Below, in pieces: positions 9,130 to 17,345 of a DNA stretch of 64,000 bases (position 1 is the first letter of the stretch; each line of letters starts with the position of its first letter). Source of the stretch: an uncultured Bacteroidales bacterium. GTDB lineage: Bacteria > Bacteroidota > Bacteroidia > Bacteroidales > UBA932. Both the position numbers and the translations under genes were made by a program. The notes beneath the pieces are model-generated. The model did not search any database. It saw only the letters and a list, made by a program, of their open reading frames with translations, and had not been told where the DNA came from. Where the stretch lies: assembly GCA_900319855.1 (NCBI GenBank), contig ONQC01000005.1:1-64000 (forward strand). Direction: 5' to 3'.

Positions 9130-9780
9130 TTATGCATAAAGTTCCCGCAGGACGGCCAGGGACCGGACGTCGATGCGGGATTCGGTATGAAATTCCAGGT
9201 AGCGGAGGATCTCTTCGCAGATGCCGTTCCGGGTTTCTCCGCTGAGCGGCAGGAGCAGCGCCTCCGAGAAATCCGCCTCCAGCAGGTTGCGGATGTCGCG
9301 GAAATGGTGTTCGGCGAACGGAGCCAGGTCCTGGGCGGTCGGGCTGAAACCCAGCGCGCCGGCCAGGCCGAGGAGGAAGAGGAGATGGAAGTTGCTGAAA
9401 TCGGTCTGGAGGGCATCGAGGGTCAGGATGGACCGCCGGCACCAGTCGAACAGCGCCTCGTCGCCTTCCCCGTCCTTGACGGTCCGGTAGAGCACCTCGC
9501 TCATGAACAGGGTCATGGTATTCTTGTAGAGGTTGCTGCGGATGCCGGAAAGGGGATCGAGGGCGGTCAGGGCGGTGGCGCTCCAGAGATTGGCCTTCGG
9601 GTTTTCATGAACCTCGGCCTCGAGGATATTCAGTGGCAGGAACAGGGACATGGCGCCTTTCTTGCCGACCCGGATGAGGAAGCCCCGTCGTCCGTAGGCC
9701 CGGCTGAGGGTGTGGACGACGATGCTGTTTTCTCCGAACTTGGTATGGTTCAGGACAATGAGCTGGGTGCTATTTTTCAT
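9130..9780 (-). CDS. recO: DNA repair protein RecO
   Basis: 216 residues. An N-terminal OB-fold (about 1-80; STQLIVLNHTKFGENSIVVHTLSRAYGRRGFLIRVGKK) is followed by the helical RecO C-terminal domain. RecO loads RecA with RecR on SSB-coated single-stranded DNA and anneals strands during recombinational repair in the cytoplasm. The zinc-finger cysteines of many RecO proteins are absent, as is common in Bacteroidota RecO, which averages 210-245 residues. Its start overlaps the 3' end of rdgB by 11 bp, so the two are translationally coupled. The GH2 gene begins 13 nt after its stop. Confidence 0.9.
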   Translation of the reverse strand: MKNSTQLIVLNHTKFGENSIVVHTLSRAYGRRGFLIRVGKKGAMSLFLPLNILEAEVHENPKANLWSATALTALDPLSGIRSNLYKNTMTLFMSEVLYRTVKDGEGDEALFDWCRRSILTLDALQTDFSNFHLLFLLGLAGALGFSPTAQDLAPFAEHHFRDIRNLLEADFSEALLLPLSGETRNGICEEILRYLEFHTESRIDVRSLAVLRELYA

Positions 9781-10429
9781 TCAGGTAGGCTGCCATGGCG
9801 CGCAAGGCCTTGCCGCGGTGCGAAATAGCGTTTTTGTCTTCCTCGGAGAGTTCGGCCAGGGTCAGGCGCTCCGTGTTGGGGACCAGCGATCCGTCCGCGG
9901 TCGGGATTTCGTCCGGGATGAACACGGGGTCGTACCCGAAGCCGCCCTTGCCTTTCTTTCCGTACGCGATGGTTCCTTCAAGGGTCCCGTCGAATAGCTG
10001 CATCTGCCCGTTCACGATCAGGGTGACGACGGTGCGGAAACGGGCCTTGCGGTTGGCGTGTATCATGTTCAGGCCGTAGCTGCGGGCGACGGAGGCTTCT
10101 TTCTCGGCGATGGCCATGTCGGCGAGGAGCCGGTCCATATTGGCGTCGAAGTCTTTGGCGGGGCCGCCGTAGCGGGCCGTGTGGACGCCGGGACGGCCGC
10201 CCAGGATGTCGACTTCCAGGCCGGTATCGTCGGCGAAGCAGTCGGTGTGGAGGTGGTCTTTGATGTATTCCGCTTTCTGGACGGAGTTGGCGCGGATGGT
10301 CGCGCCGGTTTCGGGGATATCTTCGGTCAGGCCCATGTCAGCGGGCGTGACCAGTTCGTAGGCACCGCCCAGGATTTCCTGCGCCTCGCGCAGTTTCCCG
10401 CGGTTGCCTGTGGCAAATACGATTTTCAT
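9770..10429 (-). CDS. rdgB: Non-canonical purine NTP pyrophosphatase (RdgB/HAM1)
   Basis: 219 residues with the family signatures: FATGNRGKLREA at the N-terminus (the TxNxxK substrate loop), FADDTGLEVD (metal and catalytic acid), PGVHTARYGG, and near the C-terminus FGYDPVFIPD and SHRGKALRAM. The enzyme hydrolyses dITP, dXTP and ITP to monophosphates and so keeps deaminated purines out of DNA and RNA. It starts 3 nt after the stop of ctpA on the same strand and overlaps recO, so ctpA, rdgB and recO look like one operon with a genome-maintenance pair inside. Confidence 0.93.
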   Translation of the reverse strand: MKIVFATGNRGKLREAQEILGGAYELVTPADMGLTEDIPETGATIRANSVQKAEYIKDHLHTDCFADDTGLEVDILGGRPGVHTARYGGPAKDFDANMDRLLADMAIAEKEASVARSYGLNMIHANRKARFRTVVTLIVNGQMQLFDGTLEGTIAYGKKGKGGFGYDPVFIPDEIPTADGSLVPNTERLTLAELSEEDKNAISHRGKALRAMAAYLNEK

Positions 10430-10432
10430 GAT

Positions 10433-12049
10433 TTAGAATTGAATCATAGGTTTTTCCAGGGCGGCTTTCAGCTGGTCGTCGTAGCGGAGACGGACCTGGA
10501 TGCCGGCTTCCTGGAACCAATAGCGGACAGCGATCTCCTCTTCGATGAAGGGGATAAGTTCCTCCTTGCTGTCGCGCAGGAATTGTTCTTTGTCCCGGTC
10601 GATGACGGCCTTGAGGGCCTCGAGCTGCTCCTTCGCCCCTTCGGCCATGCCGTCTTTCTCCAGCTCTTTCTTCATTTGGTCGAAATAGGCCATGGCGCTG
10701 GACCGGTAGTCGAATTCCTGTTTCTTGGCGAATTCGACAAAGTCTTCATATTCATTGAAATGGAAGTCTTCGACGGCCGGGATGGACGCGTGGCGGCCCA
10801 CATAGTCGAGGGCATAATGGTCGATGATGCCGCCGACCACGAGGGCATAGGCGAGCCGGCTGTAGTTGTACGCGGGCAGTTCGACATCGGGGGTGATGCC
10901 GCCGCCGTCGCGGACCGTGCGGCCGTGGAGGGTCTTGAACTCATGGGTCAAGGAGTCCGGGATGTGGGAGACGCTGCCGTCCTCGCCGCGGCGGGCGTAG
11001 TCGATGGCCTGTACGCAGCGGCCGGAGGGCGTATAATACTTGGAAATGGTGACTTTCAGCTGGCCGTTGTAGGGGAGCGGGCGGATGGTCTGCACGAGGC
11101 CCTTCCCATAGGTGCGGCGGCCCATGACGGTGGCGCGGTCGCGGTCCTGCAGGGCGCCGGTCACGATTTCGGAGGAGGAAGCGGAGCCGCCGTCGACCAG
11201 GACGATGATCGGAATCTCGGTGTCAATGGGTTCGCGGACGGTCTTGTATTCCTTGTAGTCGGTGCTGTCCTTGCCGCGCTGGGAGACGACCAGGGAGCCT
11301 TTCGGCACGAAGAGGGAGACGATGTTGACGGCTTCGGACATCAGGCCGCCGCCATTGCCGCGCAGGTCGAGGACCAGGCGCTTCATGCCCTGTTTCTTGA
11401 GGTCGTTGAAGGCGCTGCGGAGTTCGTTGGAGACGTTTTCGGTGAATCCGGTCTGGAGGATGTAACCGTCGGAGGCATTGAGCATTCCGTGGTATTCGAT
11501 ATCGGGCAGGTGGATCCGCTCGCGGGTCACGTCAACGTTGACGATCTCGCCGGTACGGGCCTTCTGGACCTTGAAATGCACGACGGTGCCGGGCTTGCCC
11601 TTCATCCGTTCGCTGCACTGGGAGGCGTCCAGTCCGTGGGTGCTGACGCCGTCGATTTCGAGCAGCTGGTCGCCGCTGCGCAGTCCGGCGCGGACGGCGG
11701 GGGAGTCGGCGTACGGCTCATTGATGAACACATTCCCTTCTTTTTCAGGCTTGTAGATGATGGCACCGATGCCGCCATAAGTCTTGCCGAGCATCATTTC
11801 GAAGTCTTCCTGTTCCTCTTCCGGGACGTAGACCGTATACGGATCGAGCTGTTCGAGCATGGCGTCGATGCCGGCGAGCTGCATCCGTTCCAGCGGGAGG
11901 GTATCGACATAGCTGCGGCTGAGTTCGCCGAGGATGGCATTCTGGATCTCGACCCACTGGCCGAGTTTGAATTGCTTGGACTGACCCCAGGCGGCCGTGC
12001 CGGTCAGCAGCAGCGCCGCAACGGCGGCGAATATCGTGTTTTTCTTCAT
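10433..12049 (-). CDS. Carboxy-terminal processing protease (S41 family, PDZ domain)
   Basis: 538 residues. A signal peptide ends near AAWGQ (about 23). The PDZ domain is about 90-175 (YGGIGAIIY, GDQLLEIDG). The S41 protease core follows, with LVLDLRGNGGGL (225-236), the serine cluster GGSASSSEI (nucleophile likely S291) and the catalytic lysine K316 in RRTYGKGL. Such proteases act in the periplasm and trim or degrade envelope proteins from their C-termini. A C-terminal region of about 140 residues follows the core, as in other Bacteroidota members. It is the first gene of the ctpA-rdgB-recO-GH2 run, with a -7 box 22 nt upstream. Confidence 0.93.
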   Translation of the reverse strand: MKKNTIFAAVAALLLTGTAAWGQSKQFKLGQWVEIQNAILGELSRSYVDTLPLERMQLAGIDAMLEQLDPYTVYVPEEEQEDFEMMLGKTYGGIGAIIYKPEKEGNVFINEPYADSPAVRAGLRSGDQLLEIDGVSTHGLDASQCSERMKGKPGTVVHFKVQKARTGEIVNVDVTRERIHLPDIEYHGMLNASDGYILQTGFTENVSNELRSAFNDLKKQGMKRLVLDLRGNGGGLMSEAVNIVSLFVPKGSLVVSQRGKDSTDYKEYKTVREPIDTEIPIIVLVDGGSASSSEIVTGALQDRDRATVMGRRTYGKGLVQTIRPLPYNGQLKVTISKYYTPSGRCVQAIDYARRGEDGSVSHIPDSLTHEFKTLHGRTVRDGGGITPDVELPAYNYSRLAYALVVGGIIDHYALDYVGRHASIPAVEDFHFNEYEDFVEFAKKQEFDYRSSAMAYFDQMKKELEKDGMAEGAKEQLEALKAVIDRDKEQFLRDSKEELIPFIEEEIAVRYWFQEAGIQVRLRYDDQLKAALEKPMIQF

Positions 12050-12070
12050 GTTCTATATGTAAAGCCAGCG

Positions 12071-12078
12071 CAAAGTTA
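12071..12078 (-). promoter_or_regulatory. Probable -7 box before the S41 protease gene
   Basis: TAACTTTG on the minus strand, 22 nt before the ATG at 12049, matches TAnnTTTG. No convincing TTTG lies 19-21 bp upstream, so the promoter is only partly supported. Confidence 0.45.
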
Positions 12079-12150
12079 GCAAAAACCATACTAACTTCTT
12101 TCGCTTCCCCCAAAAACCTTCCCTTTCCCGCACCGATGCGGCCTATCTCG

Positions 12151-12296
12151 CGCCCTGCTCTGCTTCGCCGCGCCGCGCCCTGCTCTGCTTCGCCGCGCCG
12201 CGCTCTGCTCTACTTCGCTGCGCATCGCTTCGCGCCTGCGGCAGCTCCGCGTCTTGTTCTGCTCTCTGCCGCGCATCGCTTCGCGCCTGCGGCAGC
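12151..12296. repeat. GC-rich minisatellite (25-bp tandem, then a 51-bp-spaced 26-mer)
   Basis: A 20-bp core beginning CGCCCTGCTCTGC recurs at 12151, 12176 and (diverged) 12201, an exact 25-bp period. It passes into a 26-bp segment beginning GCGCATCGCTTCGCGCC, present identically at 12220-12245 and 12271-12296 (51 bp apart, about twice the period). The open frames here encode only low-complexity Arg/Ala/Ser text and are not credible genes. Confidence 0.75.
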
Positions 12297-12467
12297 AAGC
12301 CTCCGGAGCGGTACGCCCCTTCGGGGCTATCCCTCCCACTTCGCTTCGCTCGCGGGCCCCTCCCGCTCACGGAGCCGCGGGCGGCTACGCCGTCCGGAGG
12401 CTTGCCGCCATCCGGCGCTCTCGCTCATAAAGCAGCCCACTTCATTTGTTCGTAAGCAAAACATGCG

Positions 12468-12513
12468 CTTTCGCCCGCAAAGCAGCTCGATTTTATTTCT
12501 TCGCGGGCGAAAG
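12468..12513. repeat. 11-bp perfect inverted repeat
   Basis: CTTTCGCCCGC at 12468-12478 and its exact complement GCGGGCGAAAG at 12503-12513, with a 24-nt loop. No run of T follows either arm, so it does not look like an intrinsic terminator. It could form a hairpin in RNA from either strand; function unknown. Confidence 0.5.
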
Positions 12514-13253
12514 TAGCCCTTTCGCTCGCAATGCTTCGCGGACTTTGCTTCCGGATCAGCCGGTCTCTCCTTCCCTTCGTCAATTGGCCTGCAACGTAAG
12601 CTAATGATTATTAGTTTCTTCCGTATTTTAAGGAAAGCGAAATCACTTCCTTAAAATTCATAAAAGTTTGAGAGTGAGCACTTTATGATGCAGGCGGTGT
12701 GAGTCGTCCTAAATGTAATTGACAGATTAGGTTCAGTGATTAAGAAATGTAGTGCGCTGGTTATCAACACTCTAGCATCACTTCATGTCGTAATAATACT
12801 ACATGATACTGGTTTAAATGTCTGAAAATCATAAAGTTCCATTTCTTGGTGGGTGTGTCGTCCTAAATTGTTTACCCTAAAAGAGTGAATTGATGATAAC
12901 CGAGAGGCCCAGCGAGGAGGGCGGATACCGCCGCCTATCCCTAAGCGTGCACGCTGGCGGGGATTTATAAATCATACAATTACTCCCCAGGTGTTTTTGA
13001 ATTCCTCGTCATAAATAATGTGTCGATTATCTAACTAAGCGAAAAATACAATTGATTGATTCACTGTTGATTGTGCGACCTTTATGGCAAAAATAATTGC
13101 CATAAAGGTCGCATATATGTCTGTATTATAGATATTTACATTTCCCGCTCGTTTGCGGAATTCAAGAACCCAGTAAGGTAGGGCACGCCTGTCCTGAGCG
13201 TGCACGCTGGCGGGGAGAGTAAAAGGCCGGAGCGCTCGCTTTGAAGGCTGGGG
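12514..13253. other. Gene-free, AT-richer stretch with two dispersed direct repeats
   Basis: Base composition changes sharply to AT-rich compared with the flanking genes. GTCGTCCTAAAT occurs at 12703-12714 and 12857-12868 in the same orientation, each preceded by a GGTGTG-like block. AGCGTGCACGCTGGCGGGGA occurs identically at 12944-12963 and 13197-13216 and contains the palindrome GCGTGCACGC. The weak open frame at 13035-13301 (-) has no recognisable domain. It may be the remnant of a lost mobile element; no transposase sequence remains. Confidence 0.4.
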
Positions 13254-13406
13254 ACCTAAGCAAGTCAGTGAAGCCCCCGGCAGTCTTCTAAACCTAAGCA
13301 AGGCAGTGAAGTCCCTGGCAGTCTTGGAGGTATCAGCAAGACAGTTAAGAACTTAGGTTGCCCAGAAATGCTCAAGTGACTTGGAGACCTAAGCAAGGCA
13401 GTGAAG
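13254..13406. repeat. Degenerate 38-bp tandem repeat
   Basis: ACCTAAGCAAGTCAGTGAAG at 13254 recurs as ACCTAAGCAAGGCAGTGAAG at 13292 (38 bp on), as a diverged copy TATCAGCAAGACAGTTAAG near 13331, and again closely at 13387-13406. The segment following each of the first two copies (CCGGCAGTCTTC or CTGGCAGTCTTG) also matches. The units diverge as they approach the next gene's 3' end. The conserved part covers most of the unit, so this is a decaying tandem repeat, not a repeat-spacer array. Confidence 0.65.
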
Positions 13407-13551
13407 CACTCGGAGGGTAAGGAGGGTTCCGGTGGCCTTGGCAAATCACAGAAGACCTCAGGTGGCCCGGCAAGTTACAGAAGGACTCATGTGGCCCCGG
13501 GGGCAGGTTGCTCAGAAAGGCCTCCGCAAGGCTGTGGTGGGCTCGGAGTCC

Positions 13552-14094
13552 TCAGAAGGAGAGGACGAGGCCGGCGCCGTTTGCGGTTTGGCGGAAGGAG
13601 AGGGACCAGGCGGGGGCGGGACGGCTGTTGTATTCCCCTTCCATCCAGGCCAGACGGCGGGTGCCGATGATCATCAGGGGAATGCCGGCGTCGATGGCGA
13701 TTCCGCCGGCAGCCATGGTGATGATGCCGAGCCAAATGCCGGCTAGAGCAGAGTCGTCATAATAATAATCGCCGTCAAAGCCTGTTTCGGCCGAGTTGGC
13801 GGAGACGATCGTGCAGGCGAGTCCGGCTCCGAGTGCGACCAGGCCGCCGGTCAGCAGCGTCCGGCCGGAACGGAACTGTTGCCGGGCCCCGACATAGGTT
13901 TCATGGTAGATATCGTCCCCGAACAGTGAACGGACTTGCGCATCGCTGAGGGCCTGTCCGTTCCCATCGTAGAATACGCCGTGGTCCAGTTCGATCCGGT
14001 CAGGACGGAACTGGGCGGAAACGACCGTCGAAAAGACCGCAGAAAGGGTCAGCGCGAAGAAGCAGCTAAGGAATAGTTTGAAGGAAGTTCTCAT
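13552..14094 (-). CDS. Secreted or envelope hypothetical protein
   Basis: 180 residues. There is a cleavable signal peptide (MRTSFKLFLSC..VVSAQ, about 28 residues), a short polar stretch that includes LFGDDIYHETYVGARQQ, two glycine-rich hydrophobic segments (about 80-98 and 118-145) and a C-terminal amphipathic strand ending in VLSF. A terminal aromatic residue after alternating hydrophobics is usual for outer-membrane strands, but the protein is too short to claim a barrel. Similar layouts are common in uncharacterised Bacteroidota envelope proteins. I do not recognise a function. It stands alone between the repeat region and the U32 gene. Confidence 0.75.
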   Translation of the reverse strand: MRTSFKLFLSCFFALTLSAVFSTVVSAQFRPDRIELDHGVFYDGNGQALSDAQVRSLFGDDIYHETYVGARQQFRSGRTLLTGGLVALGAGLACTIVSANSAETGFDGDYYYDDSALAGIWLGIITMAAGGIAIDAGIPLMIIGTRRLAWMEGEYNSRPAPAWSLSFRQTANGAGLVLSF

Positions 14095-14129
14095 AATGCA
14101 ATGTTTATCAATTACGGGGGGCTAATCAT

Positions 14130-15449
14130 TCAATCACCTTCACCCTCCACCCAAAGGAAGACCTTGTCGCCACGGCGGAGTTTCGGGACCGCCGGAGCAA
14201 CGCCGTCGGAATGACCGGCCTGCAAGGCAGAAGCACTGTCCCCGGTCAGGTTGTCGGCCCGCAGGGCGACGGAGCAGTGCACCCCCTTGGGCGCCTCGTC
14301 GACCGAAGCGAATTCCACCCGGATGTCATCGGCCCGGAACGTGACGCAGCCGGTTGTGGGGCCGATGGCCATGACCTCGTCGCCGCGCCGGAGCGGATGG
14401 GCCTCGACGAGGATCTCGGCCACGCCGATCCGGTCGAACCAATTGGTAACCTTGCCGAAATAGACCTTCCGGCGGGTGGCCTGGCTGCCGTAGATGGCGC
14501 TCCACTGCCCGAGTTTTGCCCCCATGTAGTACCCGTCCCAGAAGCCCCGGTTGAAGACTTCCGCCAGCGAGGCTTTCAGGGCAGCCGTCAAAGCAGGCGT
14601 ATAGGTCCCGTCGCAGACGGCATCGGCCGCCTGGCGGTAGCAGGCGGACGTCCGGCGCACATATTCCGCGCTCCGGGCACGTCCCTCGATTTTGAACACC
14701 TTGACCCCCGCCTCGATGAACTTGTCCATGAACTCGATGGTACAGAGGTCTTTGGGTGACATGATATACTTGTTGTCGACCACCAGTTCCTCGCCGCTCT
14801 CCAGGTCCCGGACGGCGTAACTCCGGCGGCACACCTGCAGGCAGGCGCCCCGGTTGGCCGAGGATCCGAGCCGGTCCAGGCTGAGGTAACATTTCCCGGA
14901 AACCGCCATGCAGAACGCCCCGTGGGCGAACATCTCGATCCGGACAAGTTCCCCGGACGGTCCCCGGAGGTCTTCAGCAACAATCTTGTCATGGATCTCC
15001 TTGACCTGCGCCAGGTTCAACTCGCGCGCCAGGACGACCACATCGGCGAACTGGGCGTAGAATTTCAGGGCTTCGTAATTGGAAATGCTGAGCTGGGTGG
15101 AGATGTGGACCTCGAGCCCGATCTGGCGGCAGTAGAGGATGGCGGCCATGTCGGAGGCGATGATGGCGTCGACCCCGGCGGCTTTCGCGGCATCCAGGGC
15201 TTCATGCGCGGCGGCGATATCCTCGCCGTAGAGGATGATATTGAGGGTCATGTAGGTACGGACTCCGGCCTCGCGGCAGATCCGCACAATCTCCGGCAGG
15301 TCTTCCGGCGCGAAATTGTTCGCCGAGTGGGACCGCATGTTGAGCCGGCCGATGCCGAAATAGACGGAATTGGCACCGCCCTGTATCGCGGCCTGCAGGC
15401 ATTCGAAATTGCCCGCGGGGGCCATGATCTCCAGTTCTCTTTTCTCCAT
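14130..15449 (-). CDS. Peptidase U32 family protein (TrhP/YegQ-like)
   Basis: 439 residues from ATG 15449; a longer frame starts 7 codons earlier, but that start sits inside a terminator hairpin. The N-terminal TIM-barrel-like domain has EIMAPAGNFECLQAAIQGGANSV in two halves (EIMAPAGNFECLQ and AAIQGGANSVYFG). The family signature region includes EMFAHGAFCMAVSGKC and later conserved cysteines (RGACLQVCRR). A small beta-barrel domain ends the protein (about 330-439). Members include collagenase-like proteases and TrhP, which with an iron-sulfur partner supports 5-hydroxyuridine formation in tRNA. The four conserved cysteines favour the tRNA-modification type; this is an inference. Expression probably depends on read-through of the terminator or on its own promoter. 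Confidence 0.85.
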   Translation of the reverse strand: MEKRELEIMAPAGNFECLQAAIQGGANSVYFGIGRLNMRSHSANNFAPEDLPEIVRICREAGVRTYMTLNIILYGEDIAAAHEALDAAKAAGVDAIIASDMAAILYCRQIGLEVHISTQLSISNYEALKFYAQFADVVVLARELNLAQVKEIHDKIVAEDLRGPSGELVRIEMFAHGAFCMAVSGKCYLSLDRLGSSANRGACLQVCRRSYAVRDLESGEELVVDNKYIMSPKDLCTIEFMDKFIEAGVKVFKIEGRARSAEYVRRTSACYRQAADAVCDGTYTPALTAALKASLAEVFNRGFWDGYYMGAKLGQWSAIYGSQATRRKVYFGKVTNWFDRIGVAEILVEAHPLRRGDEVMAIGPTTGCVTFRADDIRVEFASVDEAPKGVHCSVALRADNLTGDSASALQAGHSDGVAPAVPKLRRGDKVFLWVEGEGD

Positions 15450-15450
15450 G

Positions 15451-15486
15451 AAAAAACGGTGCAGCCCCAAAGAGGGGACTGCACCG
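15451..15486 (-). terminator. Intrinsic terminator between the GH16 and U32 genes
   Basis: On the minus strand a near-perfect 12-bp stem (15486-15475 with 15468-15457, one mismatch) and a six-base loop are followed by TTTTTT at 15456-15451. The T run ends one base before the U32 start codon, so it either terminates the GH16 transcript or attenuates U32. Confidence 0.8.
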
Positions 15487-15506
15487 CAAAGATAGCGATT
15501 AAATCT

Positions 15507-16331
15507 TTATTTCTGGTAAATGCGGATCCAGTCTACCTTCATCGTGATGGGCAGGGCCGTCTCGTCGACGCCCCGCATGCCGCCCCAGCTGCCGCCCCAG
15601 GCGAGGTTGAAGATCGGGTAGAAGGCATAGTGGAACGGCCACTGGTCCTGACCGTCACCCATTTCGGATTTCTTCACGGCGAGCTGGACCTGACCGTCCA
15701 CGTAGGACGTCATGCTGTCCGGCGTCCATTCCAGGCCATAGACATGCCATCCGCCTTCGGCATTCTCGATGGTCATGCGATGGGTCTTCTGGGTGCCGCG
15801 GGTGTGGTTGTAGTCCCAGGTATGGAAGGAGGAGGACACCTCGTTCGGCACGACGCCGACTTCTTCCATGATGTCGATTTCACCGCAGCGCGGCCAGCGG
15901 TAACCCTGCGGGTCCACCGGCATCATCCAGAAGGCGGGCCAGGTGCCGCGGCCGGAAGGAAGCCACATCCGGGCCTCGAAATAGCCATAGAGCCAGCCGG
16001 TGTCGCGGTGGCCGTATACACGGCCGGAATATATCTTTCCGTCGGCCCCTTTGAAGCAGTGGATCAGCAGGTTTCCGTCTTTGATCTCGGTGACCCGCCG
16101 GCCGTCCGGCGCGGCTCCGTCGACATAGTTCTGGAGTTCCTGGTTGACCCAGTGGTCGGGCTTGACCTCATGGACCCACTCGTTGCTGAGGGCGGTCCCG
16201 GTGTTGAATTCGTCGTGCCAGACGAGCTTGTAGCCATCCGGCGGGGTGATGACGGGTTCAGCCGGCCCCTTGGACCGGACGCCGCAACTGACGGCAAGCA
16301 CCGTCAAGAGCAGAAGATAAGTACGTTTCAT
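15507..16331 (-). CDS. GH16 family beta-glucanase lipoprotein (laminarinase-like)
   Basis: 274 residues. The signal ends in a lipobox (LAVSC, C16), so the enzyme is probably anchored in the outer membrane or periplasm. A single GH16 jelly-roll covers about 33-274. The catalytic motif GEIDIMEEVG places the nucleophile at E151, the assisting D153 and the acid/base at E156. The extra residue in ExDxxE is the beta-bulge form typical of laminarinases (beta-1,3 or beta-1,3-1,4-glucanases). HTWDY and the C-terminal WGGSWGG-WIRIYQK segments are also usual for the family. It follows the polyprenyl synthase gene by 21 nt on the same strand and ends before a strong terminator. Confidence 0.92.
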   Translation of the reverse strand: MKRTYLLLLTVLAVSCGVRSKGPAEPVITPPDGYKLVWHDEFNTGTALSNEWVHEVKPDHWVNQELQNYVDGAAPDGRRVTEIKDGNLLIHCFKGADGKIYSGRVYGHRDTGWLYGYFEARMWLPSGRGTWPAFWMMPVDPQGYRWPRCGEIDIMEEVGVVPNEVSSSFHTWDYNHTRGTQKTHRMTIENAEGGWHVYGLEWTPDSMTSYVDGQVQLAVKKSEMGDGQDQWPFHYAFYPIFNLAWGGSWGGMRGVDETALPITMKVDWIRIYQK

Positions 16332-16352
16332 ATCAGTCGTATTTTGGGTTGG

Positions 16353-17336
16353 TTATCGGGTACGTCCGACCAGCCGGTCGGCCAGGCGGCGAAGGGTCAT
16401 GAGCCGCACGCCCGAGAAACTCTGGGCGGCGTAGCCGAGGCCCTCTTCGGTCAGCCGGATGATCTCATATTTGGCATCTTCGTCGACATGCAGGGTCGTG
16501 TAGAATCCCTTGAAGCGGGCGATTCTCTCGTCACGCTGCTCCTGCGTGGCCACGGGCATGTCCATGGCGCCGAGGATCTCCTCGCGCAGCAGCGGGTCGG
16601 CCTTCTCGAGGGCCCGGGTCGTCAGCCAGCATTTCTTGTTGTTGACGATGTCCCCGCCGATGGGTTTGCCGAAGACCTTCTCATCGCCGAACGCATCCAG
16701 GTAGTCGTCGGCGACCTGGAAGGCCAGGCCGAGAGAATAGCCGTAGTCATAGAGGTTGTCGCATTCGTCTTCGGTCGCGCCGGCAATCAGGGCGCCCATC
16801 TTGGCGGAGCAGGCGATCAGCACGCCGGTTTTCAGTCCGATCATCTTCATGTACCGGGACATGGGAACTTCCGGCAATTCTTCGAAATCCATGTCGAGCT
16901 GCTGGCCTTCGCAGACCTGGGCGGCGGTGGTGCTGAAGAGGTTGAGCACCTGCGGGAGCACCGCGGCCGGGGCCATGGCGATGCGGCGGTAGGAGTCGAT
17001 GCACATGACGTCGCCGGAAAGGATGGCGCCGTCTTCGCCCCATTTGGTCCAGACGGTCGGCTTCCCGCGGCGGAGCGGGGACTTGTCCATGATGTCGTCG
17101 TGGATCAGGGTGAAGTTGTGGAAGACCTCGAGCGCGGCGGCCGGCTGCAGGATGCTCTCGTCGAATTCATCCTTGAACAGGGAATAGGCGGTCAGGCAGA
17201 GACGGGGACGCAACTGCTTGCCTCCCAGCGCAATCATGTAGCGGAGCGGGTCATAGAGTCCTTTCGGCTCCTCGGTAAACTGTATCTTGGAGAAGAGGCC
17301 CTGTGTCAGGGTACGGATCTGGCTTTCGGTTATCAT
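16353..17336 (-). CDS. Trans-isoprenyl diphosphate synthase (polyprenyl synthetase)
   Basis: 327 residues from ATG 17336; the upstream in-frame ATG 17363 would lie inside the divergent promoter. The first aspartate-rich motif is HDDIMD (with LRRGKPT after it), the second is DDYLDAFG, and GGKQLRPRL precedes the first. These bind Mg2+ and the allylic diphosphate. The enzyme condenses IPP with allylic diphosphates to give farnesyl/geranylgeranyl or longer prenyl diphosphates for quinones and cell-wall lipid carriers; chain length is not determined. It is divergent from rsgA with 59 bp between start codons and shares its promoter region. GH16 follows directly. Confidence 0.92.
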   Translation of the reverse strand: MITESQIRTLTQGLFSKIQFTEEPKGLYDPLRYMIALGGKQLRPRLCLTAYSLFKDEFDESILQPAAALEVFHNFTLIHDDIMDKSPLRRGKPTVWTKWGEDGAILSGDVMCIDSYRRIAMAPAAVLPQVLNLFSTTAAQVCEGQQLDMDFEELPEVPMSRYMKMIGLKTGVLIACSAKMGALIAGATEDECDNLYDYGYSLGLAFQVADDYLDAFGDEKVFGKPIGGDIVNNKKCWLTTRALEKADPLLREEILGAMDMPVATQEQRDERIARFKGFYTTLHVDEDAKYEIIRLTEEGLGYAAQSFSGVRLMTLRRLADRLVGRTR

Positions 17337-17345
17337 GAGAATAGA

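Noticed and set aside
12136..12516. 126-codon open frame in the repeat region (+)
   Set aside because: It translates a tandem repeat into low-complexity Arg/Ala/Ser/Pro text without a domain.
13035..13301. 88-codon open frame (-)
   Set aside because: No domain, crosses two repeats and a composition change, no credible promoter.
13254..13406. CRISPR-like array
   Set aside because: The copies diverge, the repeated portion covers most of the unit with no unique spacers, there are only four copies, and no cas genes are present.
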